Position numbers and translations under genes: made by a program. A DNA stretch of 19,383 nucleotides, taken from Bifidobacteriaceae bacterium (GTDB lineage Bacteria > Actinomycetota > Actinomycetes > Actinomycetales > WQXJ01). The notes below the pieces were generated by a model, which made no database searches, had not been told where the DNA came from, and was given only the letters and a program-made list of their open reading frames with translations. The stretch covers positions 1 to 19,383 of the forward strand of contig JAISCU010000454.1 in the NCBI GenBank assembly GCA_031265345.1. Reading direction: 5' to 3'. This document shows, piece by piece, positions 14,326 through 19,383 of the stretch. Positions within the stretch are counted from its first letter, which is position 1; each line of letters begins with the position of its first letter.

Positions 14326-14652
14326 ATGGCCGTTTCGGCACCACTGACGATCACCCGTGACACGCCCGGTTGGGTCGAGACCATCGATGAGCATCTGAAG
14401 GCGGGGCAACACGCGGTGGTGCGATTCGAGACCCCGTGGATGAGCCCGCAGCAGTTGGCGGACAGCGTCGGCATCTCGCGGCCCGCTGTCATGCGTTGGA
14501 TCAAACTGGGCAGGATCAAGACCACCCGTTACGGCATGAACCACCGGATCTCTCCCGTCGAAGAGGAGCGGTTCCGCGCCTGGTACGTCCGCGACACCAT
14601 CGAGTCCAACGCCGAGGACATGCTCGCCGACCTGCTCCAAGACCGAGAATGA
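14326..14652 (+). CDS. Excisionase/MerR-like helix-turn-helix antitoxin
   Basis: A 108-aa protein. The segment WMSPQQLADSVGISRPAVMRWIKLGRIKTTRYGMNHRISPVEEERF is an excisionase-type winged helix: a helix-turn-helix followed by a short wing and a turn. The N-terminal 40 residues and the acidic C-terminal helix (IESNAEDMLADLLQD) are likely to serve dimerisation and toxin binding. The stop overlaps the ATG of a PIN-domain gene as ATGA, so the pair is translated together. By family pattern it neutralises the PIN toxin and represses the promoter at 14290-14325. The start is the ATG placed six bases after the -10 box. Confidence 0.85.
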   Translation: MAVSAPLTITRDTPGWVETIDEHLKAGQHAVVRFETPWMSPQQLADSVGISRPAVMRWIKLGRIKTTRYGMNHRISPVEEERFRAWYVRDTIESNAEDMLADLLQDRE

Positions 14653-15230
14653 CGGATGTGGCGTTCTTGGACGCCAACGTGTTGGCCAAGCCGTTCACCC
14701 GGACGTTGATCGTTGTCGGCGCGGCCGCACCGACCAGCGGCTACGCAGTCACCTGGAGCAAGCACGCGGAGATGGAGGCGGACCGTCACCTGCGTCCACG
14801 GGCAAAGCGTCTCCGGGCGTTCCGCGCGGAGCGGGGAATCCCGCTGTCACCGACCTGCGGAGACACCAGCTTCTGCGTCGATACCGATCCGAAAGACCAC
14901 CAGATCCTCGGTGATGCGGTCGCCGCCGGGGCGCGCTGGATCGTGACGGAGAATGTCGGCGACTTCGGCTGGGCGGACCTCGGCGGCACCGGCATGGCGG
15001 CCGTGCACTACGACCTGTTTCTCACGGAGCGCCTGGGCCTGGACGGGTACCGCGAAGCCTTGGAGATCCTGAGTCATGGCCGGGTGCCTGCGGATGTCAT
15101 CCACGCCAACGTCGCCCTGCTGCATCGCAGGCTTTTCGACACCATGGCCCAGGCGTTCCCGGGAGTGGAGCCAGCCATCTCACGGCACAACCCGCCGCGA
15201 GAGGTCCTGCGTGCGCCCCACGGCCTGTGA
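14649..15230 (+). CDS. PIN-domain toxin (VapC-like ribonuclease)
   Basis: A 193-aa protein from ATG 14649, in ATGA overlap with the antitoxin. The N-terminus MTDVAFLDANVL carries the first metal-binding Asp8. Glu41/Glu43 may supply the second acid. The conserved block DHQILGDAVAAGARWIVTENVGDF carries Asp83, Asp89, the TEN motif and Asp105. All four acid positions of a PIN nuclease are therefore filled, and the enzyme looks active. PIN toxins cleave RNA, often tRNA or rRNA, when released from the antitoxin. It is longer than classical VapC (about 130 aa): about 60 extra C-terminal residues include LSHGRVPADVIHANVALLHRRLF, similar to the larger PIN family that pairs with excisionase-type antitoxins. 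The target is unknown. Confidence 0.85.
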   Translation: MTDVAFLDANVLAKPFTRTLIVVGAAAPTSGYAVTWSKHAEMEADRHLRPRAKRLRAFRAERGIPLSPTCGDTSFCVDTDPKDHQILGDAVAAGARWIVTENVGDFGWADLGGTGMAAVHYDLFLTERLGLDGYREALEILSHGRVPADVIHANVALLHRRLFDTMAQAFPGVEPAISRHNPPREVLRAPHGL

Positions 15231-15273
15231 ACGGCGCGGCCGGGGGTTGTGGGCGGTTCATGCTGGCCTGGCG

Positions 15274-15434
15274 CCTGTCCCACTCGCGCTTGCCGCACGC
15301 CTCCGCACCCCTGCCTCGGTGAGTTGTGTCACCCCGCCTACGATGCCACCCGACTGGACCGATGAGAACCGTTCTCAACCGAATTGGGGACTGTCCCCGA
15401 TTCAGTCGGCTTTCGATTCCGAGCGCTCGCGAGC
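15274..15434. repeat. Interspersed repeat, copy A (about 161 bp)
   Basis: Runs from CCTGTCC to GCGCTCGCGAGC and aligns over its length with copy C (16151-16308). It contains CGGTGAGTTGTGTCACC, GGACCGATGAGAAC and a hairpin at 15381-15403 with arms GAATTGGGG and CCCCGATTC. An extra palindrome GAGAAC-C-GTTCTC lies at 15364-15376. It is non-coding and lies directly after the PIN toxin gene. No transposase is nearby. Confidence 0.75.
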
Positions 15435-15444
15435 CGAATTGCAG

Positions 15445-15463
15445 TACGATTTCGCGTTACACT
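15445..15463 (+). promoter_or_regulatory. Possible promoter region of the RHH pair
   Basis: An unusually AT-rich stretch holds two TANNNT words, TACGAT (15445-15450) and TACACT (15458-15463), after TTGCAG at 15439. Spacing to a good -35 is not ideal for either. The leader to the first gene would be about 80 nt. Bases 15464-15546 show no other feature. Confidence 0.3.
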
Positions 15464-15546
15464 TTAGCGACGCTGTCGATATCATCCGAATGCCCGCAAA
15501 CACGGTGTGCCGGATGACGTGACGCGATCGAGCTTCATCAGCGCCT

Positions 15547-15738
15547 TTGAAACCGTCTCACTCCGAACACGAGGACGGCTCCATCAGGTGGGTGGTGATC
15601 GGACCGGACGGATCAGGCAATCCGTCGGAGACGGTATGGGTGGATCAGGGGGAGGGCGGCTTCCTTGCCGTCCACGCCCAACCGGCGCGCAAAGCCACCT
15701 TGCGCCTGATCGGACGAATCGAGGAGGGTGGACCATGA
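15547..15738 (+). CDS. Small protein of unknown function, possible toxin partner of an RHH protein
   Basis: A 63-aa ORF from TTG 15547. GTG 15592 or 15595 would give about 48 aa, and no start has a convincing ribosome site. The frame is closed upstream by TGA at 15520. Its stop overlaps the ATG of the RHH gene as ATGA. The sequence is GS-rich at first (SIRWVVIGPDGSGNPSETVWV), then basic (HAQPARKATLRLIGRIEE). It shows no hydrophobic helix and no motif I recognise. Order and overlap resemble a toxin-antitoxin pair with the toxin first, but this is context only. It may equally be a non-toxic small partner. Confidence 0.55.
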   Translation: MKPSHSEHEDGSIRWVVIGPDGSGNPSETVWVDQGEGGFLAVHAQPARKATLRLIGRIEEGGP

Positions 15739-16004
15739 CCACTTACGGGCGAACCGCCAAAGGGCGTCCCATCGACGACGCGATGATCGATCGCATAACT
15801 GCCGAGGCCGAAGCCGGATTCCCAGCCTGGAAACTCAAAGTCGGACGGCCGGCCATCGGGGCCGAGCAGCCGTCGCGGTCCCGCACCGTGCGCTTCCCCA
15901 CCGGGCTCGACGCGGCGATCGAGGAACGGGCTCGGGCGGACCACACCACCCCCAGCGCCCTGATCCGGCGAGCCGTCCACGAATACCTCCAGCGCGCGGC
16001 CTGA
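15735..16004 (+). CDS. Ribbon-helix-helix (CopG-like) DNA-binding protein, probable antitoxin
   Basis: An 89-aa protein from ATG 15735, behind a strong GAGGAGGG ribosome site six bases away. The C-terminal half, SRTVRFPTGLDAAIEERA then TTPSALIRRAVHEYLQRAA, is a ribbon-helix-helix: beta strand RTVRFP, helix, turn, helix. The N-terminal 45 residues include DDAMIDRITAEAEAGF and the basic KVGRPAIG turn, common in actinobacterial antitoxins of this kind. It is expected to dimerise, bind operator DNA and regulate its own operon. The antitoxin role is inferred from the ATGA overlap with the preceding small ORF. The frame is also open upstream to 15507, but the ribosome site fixes this start. Confidence 0.8.
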   Translation: MTTYGRTAKGRPIDDAMIDRITAEAEAGFPAWKLKVGRPAIGAEQPSRSRTVRFPTGLDAAIEERARADHTTPSALIRRAVHEYLQRAA

Positions 16005-16016
16005 CCGCCCGACGCC

Positions 16017-16092
16017 GTCCCCAACCCACCGCCGCACCCCTCCGCGCCCGTGCCACGGTGGGTTGTGTCACGCCCCGTGTGATGCCGCCCGG
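16017..16092. repeat. Interspersed repeat, copy B (5' half only)
   Basis: Matches the first half of copies A and C, including AACCCACCG and CGGTGGGTT, which can pair as a 9-bp stem, and the GTCACGCC and GATGCCGCCCGG words. The match ends at GCCCGG, after which an unrelated 58-base spacer leads to copy C. Copy B starts 12 bases after the RHH gene. Confidence 0.7.
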
Positions 16093-16150
16093 TCAAGCGC
16101 ACGCGTTTGTGCAGGTCACAGGGTTGGCGGCATCGGCGTCCGTTTCCGCC

Positions 16151-16308
16151 CCTGTCCCTAACCCACCGCCGCGCGCCTCCGCACCCGTGCCACGGTGGGT
16201 TGGGTCACCAGACGCCCGATGCCGCCCGGATGGACCGATGAGAACCATTCCGACCGAATTGGGGCCTGTCCCCAATTCTGTCGATTTGCGGCCCAGAGCG
16301 CTCGCAGC
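16151..16308. repeat. Interspersed repeat, copy C (about 158 bp), ending at the sugar operon
   Basis: Full-length partner of copy A. It holds a long stem AACCCACCG/CGGTGGGTT and a perfect hairpin at 16256-16278 (GAATTGGGG, loop CCTGT, CCCCAATTC). It ends one base before the stop of the minus-strand TIM-barrel gene. Lying between convergent operons, the hairpin could work as a two-way terminator. Confidence 0.75.
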
Positions 16309-17289
16309 TCAAGGCGCGCCGAAGAGGGCGGCCTGGGCGATGACGTTGGCGGCGACCGCGTCATGAGAAGCTTGGGCCGCGCCCAGCGCCTCCAGGTCGA
16401 GCCTGGCGAGCCCCGCCTCGACCCGCTTCAGGAAGCCGATCGCCAGCCTGGCGGCCTCGACCGGATTCTCCCGGAACGGGAATTGGTCGAGTTGCCAGAC
16501 GCCGTGCCAGTCGTTCTTCTCGAGTGTGTGGAAGAACTCGAACAATTCGATCGGATGGATCGTTCCGGCTATCAGGTCGTCGTCCCAGCCTCGGAGGTTG
16601 TCGTTCACGTCCATGCCGAACAGGCGGCCGTAGTCGATGGCCAACTGGGCTGAATCCGCCGGAGACTCGCCGCCGAACAAGGCGTGGCCGAAATCGAGCA
16701 GGATCCCAATGTTGGGCAGGCCGATCTTCTCGATCCCCAGCAGGGTCCTCGCCACCGAGTCGAAGCACATGTGGACGCGCGGCTCGCGCGGCTTGTACTC
16801 GATGACGAAACGCAGATCCGGGTTCTCCGAGGCGAGTTGGCCCACGCCGTCGAGCGAATGGCGCCAAACGGTCGAATGGTCCACCTGGAACGGATAGTCC
16901 CAGCCGTCCTGGCCGGGCCAGAGTTTGACGTAATCAGCGCCGAAGCGCCGGACCACGCTGGCAGCCTCGGTGACGAGGTCATGGGCGAGTCGACGGACCC
17001 CAGGGTCCGGATTGGTGAAGGATCCCTTGGCGAACACCCGGGTGTAGATTTCCGGCGTGATGCCGATCACGCTGAGCCCCTGGGCGTCGAGCGCGCGCCC
17101 AACGTCATCGTTGCTGAAGTCGCCGCCGAAGAATGGGTAGTTGAGGTCCACCACCGACAGTTCATCGACCTGGCCCGCGAGCGCGATGGCGTCGAGGACG
17201 CTGCGCGGCTCGTCATAGCCATCGGTGGCGTACCTGTCCACGTAGGTGGCGAAGTGCCAGATCCCGGCTCCGTACGTCTGCTTGCTCAT
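16309..17289 (-). CDS. Xylose-isomerase-like TIM-barrel sugar isomerase/epimerase
   Basis: A 326-aa protein. ATG at 17289 is chosen because AAGGAGG lies four bases ahead; an in-frame start 66 bases earlier lies inside the kinase gene. The fold family (AP endonuclease 2 / xylose isomerase-like) is shown by [39 protein letters not shown] (metal Glu), [11 protein letters not shown] (metal Asp and His), [14 protein letters not shown] and [19 protein letters not shown]. The last two blocks resemble L-rhamnose isomerase and D-tagatose 3-epimerase relatives. It would interconvert an aldose and a ketose or epimerise a ketose. It is the last gene of an operon with an FGGY kinase and a split transketolase. 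That context resembles the D-apiose isomerase, apulose kinase and apulose-4-phosphate transketolase route. Substrate is inferred only. Confidence 0.85.
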   Translation of the reverse strand: MSKQTYGAGIWHFATYVDRYATDGYDEPRSVLDAIALAGQVDELSVVDLNYPFFGGDFSNDDVGRALDAQGLSVIGITPEIYTRVFAKGSFTNPDPGVRRLAHDLVTEAASVVRRFGADYVKLWPGQDGWDYPFQVDHSTVWRHSLDGVGQLASENPDLRFVIEYKPREPRVHMCFDSVARTLLGIEKIGLPNIGILLDFGHALFGGESPADSAQLAIDYGRLFGMDVNDNLRGWDDDLIAGTIHPIELFEFFHTLEKNDWHGVWQLDQFPFRENPVEAARLAIGFLKRVEAGLARLDLEALGAAQASHDAVAANVIAQAALFGAP

Positions 17290-17303
17290 GGGTCCTCCTT
17301 GTG

Positions 17304-18797
17304 TCAGTGGGTTGATCCGCCCTTCGAGCGGGCCTGGTCGAGGGCGGCCTCCCACGAGGCTCGTCGCGCGACCGCCGCCCCCGGATCAGCCGAGGGCATG
17401 AACGTGGTGAAGGGCGGCCGCATGGATGTGAGAGCGTCGGCGTCCCACACTCCCGCCGTGAGGCCAGCCAGGTGGGCCGCGCCCAGGGCTGACAGTTCCG
17501 CCACATCGGTGCGGTCCACCGGCCGCGCGGCGATGTCGGCTTGGAATTGCATCAGAGCGTCGTTCTTGGTCGCGCCGCCATCGGCCAGGATGCGCGCGAT
17601 CTTAGCTGTGGCGCCGGCCGTCGCGCCGACAGCCGCATCGGCCGCCGCGATCACGTCTTGCACCTGCAGTGCGATGGATTCCAGAGCGGCCCGCGCCAAT
17701 TCGGCTCTGCCCGTCCCCAGGGTGACGCCGGTGACGAGGGCGCGAGCGGAGTCGTCCCACCACGGAGCCGCCAGACCACCGAAAGCTGGTACCAAATCGA
17801 CCCCGTGGTCGGCCGAGGCGTCCTGCGCGAGACGCGCCACGGCATCGGGCTCCAAGTCCAGGATCGAACCGAGCCACATCAGCGTGGCCCCCGTTGACAA
17901 GATGTTGCCCTCGAAGGCCAACCTGGGCTGCGGCGCGGCCCAGGCGATGGTCCGCACCAATCCCTTCGGAGCCGGAGCAGTCGGTTCAGCCAGTCCCAGA
18001 ATGGATGAGCCCGTCCCGTAGGTCGCCTTGACCGAGCCCGGTTCGCGCGCGCCCCGTGCGAATAGCGCGGCGTGCGAGTCCGCGAGAACGCCCATCACGC
18101 GCACGCCGTGCAGGCCGGGCACGCCAATGATCGGTCGGCTCGGCTCATTTGACGCCACGACCTGGGGCAGGACCGCTTCCGGAACACCGAACAGTTCGAG
18201 CAGTTCGGGATTCCAGGCCCCGTGGTCGATGCCGTAGAGCTGGGTTCGGCTCGCATTCCCGGCTTCGATCCGGCGTTCGTTGGTCAGCTCTTTCATCAGC
18301 CAGGCGTCAACCGTTCCGGCGGTCAGCACACCGGACTTGGCGCCGGACAGGTCGGGATCGAATTGCCCCAAGAGCCAGGCGATCTTGAGCGCGGAGAACA
18401 TGGGGTCGATCGGTAGGCCGCTCAGTTCTGTGACTCTGGGGCCGTGTCCTTGGGCCGTCAAACGACGGCTCGCCTGGGCAGTGCGTCGGTCCTGCCAACC
18501 GATCAGAGGGCCGATGCCGCCGCCCCCGGTCTCCCAAAGCATGGCCGATTCGCGCTGGGTGCTCAGCCCGACCGCCGCCACCGTTCCGTCAAGCCGACTG
18601 GTCACGCGGGCCAAGGCCTGGCGCACGGAGGCGGCGATCTCGGCCGGGTCTTGCTCCACCCATCCCGGCCGAGGGTGGTGTTGCCCCACCGGCACACTCG
18701 CAGTGGCCGCAACGGCGCCGTCCGAGCTCACGGCGACGGCCTTGGTGGAGCCGGTGCCTTGGTCCACACCGATGACGTAGGCGGGCTTGGCGCTCAT
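17304..18797 (-). CDS. FGGY-family carbohydrate kinase, glycerol-kinase-like with altered sugar pocket
   Basis: A 497-aa protein, close to the length of GlpK. The N-terminal phosphate motif is [14 protein letters not shown]. The sugar-pocket pair Arg82-Glu83 (STQRES) and the GWQDRR segment match GlpK Arg83-Glu84 and Trp103. The catalytic base is Asp240 (LADSHAALF). The C-terminal ATP-site motifs include [11 protein letters not shown] and [13 protein letters not shown]. Where GlpK has a substrate Tyr (near residue 135) this protein has Met ([12 protein letters not shown]), and the Gln after the catalytic Asp is Ser. Glycerol is therefore unlikely, and a larger or branched polyol or ketose is more plausible. 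The ATG overlaps the transketolase stop (ATGA), and the stop lies 14 bases before the isomerase start, so all three genes form one operon. Confidence 0.88.
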   Translation of the reverse strand: MSAKPAYVIGVDQGTGSTKAVAVSSDGAVAATASVPVGQHHPRPGWVEQDPAEIAASVRQALARVTSRLDGTVAAVGLSTQRESAMLWETGGGGIGPLIGWQDRRTAQASRRLTAQGHGPRVTELSGLPIDPMFSALKIAWLLGQFDPDLSGAKSGVLTAGTVDAWLMKELTNERRIEAGNASRTQLYGIDHGAWNPELLELFGVPEAVLPQVVASNEPSRPIIGVPGLHGVRVMGVLADSHAALFARGAREPGSVKATYGTGSSILGLAEPTAPAPKGLVRTIAWAAPQPRLAFEGNILSTGATLMWLGSILDLEPDAVARLAQDASADHGVDLVPAFGGLAAPWWDDSARALVTGVTLGTGRAELARAALESIALQVQDVIAAADAAVGATAGATAKIARILADGGATKNDALMQFQADIAARPVDRTDVAELSALGAAHLAGLTAGVWDADALTSMRPPFTTFMPSADPGAAVARRASWEAALDQARSKGGSTH

Positions 18798-19383
18798 CCG
18801 AGCAGCGCCTCAAGCACGGCGGACCGCATCTTGGCCGCCGTCAGGCCGAAGTAGTCGAGTAGGAACTCGGAACTCCCGGTGGGGGCGAACTCGGCCAGGC
18901 CGAGGAGCCGCATCGGCACTCTGGCCGCCCGACCGAGTTGCGAGACGACGCTGGCGACTGCGGCGCCGAGTCCGCCCGCGAGGTTGGCCTCCTCGGCCAC
19001 GACGATGGCGTGGGTCTGGCTCGCGGCGCCGATGATCGCCTGGGTGTCCAGAGGCGCTACGTATGCGGCGTTCAGGACCCTGACGCCCACGCCCTCGTCC
19101 GCGAGTTCCGCCGCTGCCCGCAGCGCCCGCGCTACGGCCACCCCGACAGCGATGATGGTCGCGTCGCTGCCGTCGCGCAATTGGGTGAAGCGACCTCGCC
19201 GCAAACGGTCGTCAGGGCACGTGACGTCGGGGACCGGAGTGCGGCCGATCCGTATGAAAGTTGGGCGCGGATCGCGGGCCGAGCGGCGCAAGGCCTGGCG
19301 GGTTTCGGCCCGGTCGGCTGGGACAATGATGTCGAGGCCCGGTAAGGCGCGCAGCCAGGACAGGTCTTCCACAGAGTGGTGCG
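18794..19383 (-). CDS. Transketolase C-terminal subunit (partial, 5' end beyond the window)
   Basis: The frame is open to the window edge, giving 195 visible residues that start HHSVEDLSWLRALPGLDIIVPAD. This is the canonical end of a transketolase pyrimidine domain, after which come RPTFIRIGRTPVPD and the C-terminal domain (ATIIAVGVAVARALRAAAEL, VRVLNAAYVAPLD, IVVAEEANLAGGLGAAVASVV). Since the protein ends about 190 residues after HHSVED, as in DXS-like and split transketolases, a separate N-terminal subunit gene is expected just upstream. It would transfer a two-carbon unit using thiamine diphosphate. The stop overlaps the kinase ATG. Pyruvate dehydrogenase beta-type proteins share the fold but the motif set fits transketolase better. 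Confidence 0.88.
   Translation of the reverse strand, partial: HHSVEDLSWLRALPGLDIIVPADRAETRQALRRSARDPRPTFIRIGRTPVPDVTCPDDRLRRGRFTQLRDGSDATIIAVGVAVARALRAAAELADEGVGVRVLNAAYVAPLDTQAIIGAASQTHAIVVAEEANLAGGLGAAVASVVSQLGRAARVPMRLLGLAEFAPTGSSEFLLDYFGLTAAKMRSAVLEALLG

Noticed and set aside
15735..16102. Minus-strand frames over the RHH gene and repeats (for example 15645-16037)
   Set aside because: Shadow frames without motifs. The plus-strand RHH gene has a ribosome site, an ATGA overlap and a clear fold signature.
16684..18021. 445-codon plus-strand frame over the isomerase and kinase genes
   Set aside because: Antisense shadow. The minus-strand genes show conserved TIM-barrel and FGGY motifs and operon-type overlaps.

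Overview
The window is about 19.4 kb of very GC-rich DNA with densely packed genes. It most likely comes from an actinomycete chromosome. Supporting signs are a three-P-loop FtsK/EccC-type ATPase, a DUF1023-type alpha/beta hydrolase, NarL/DesR-type two-component systems next to FtsX-type ABC exporters, and several genes whose -10 box lies only 6-7 nt before the ATG (leaderless mRNAs). No tRNA, rRNA, CRISPR array or complete insertion sequence was seen. Genus cannot be assigned from sequence alone.

Layout, left to right. (1) 1-4421: the 3' end of a NarL-type response regulator, then a MacB/LolD-like ABC ATPase and a large FtsX-type permease, with a perfect palindrome upstream of the ABC promoter. 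(2) 4516-8307: an orphan FtsK/SpoIIIE (EccC/EssC-like) membrane ATPase with no WXG100 partner in view. (3) 8391-9929: an accessory patch holding a YhcG/DUF1016 PD-(D/E)XK nuclease between REP-like hairpins, a probable relic of a second DUF1016 gene, and a 31-nt-period repeat array. (4) 10044-13002: a two-component operon in which the histidine kinase is split. The first ORF has membrane segments, the phospho-acceptor His and the N-box. The second, translationally coupled by a GTGA overlap, has a membrane 'putative sensor' segment followed by the missing G-box half of the ATPase domain. A NarL-type regulator follows. (5) 13148-14200: an exported DUF1023-type hydrolase whose upstream palindrome resembles the one before the kinase, so it is a likely regulon member. 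(6) 14326-16004: two small overlapping gene pairs, an excisionase-type HTH plus PIN-domain toxin pair and an unknown 63-aa protein plus RHH pair, set among copies of a roughly 160-bp interspersed repeat. (7) 16309-19383, minus strand: a sugar catabolic operon of split transketolase C-terminal subunit, FGGY kinase and xylose-isomerase-like TIM-barrel protein, gene content resembling the D-apiose transketolase route.

The most interesting item is the split kinase of region 4. Its ATP-binding domain is distributed over two membrane polypeptides, the sensor segment is bracketed by a 9-bp direct repeat, and the DNA at the junction with the response regulator shows recent repeat expansion. Either this is a functional two-chain kinase or a freshly rearranged one. 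The shared operators at 9992-10009 and 13068-13089 give a testable regulon.
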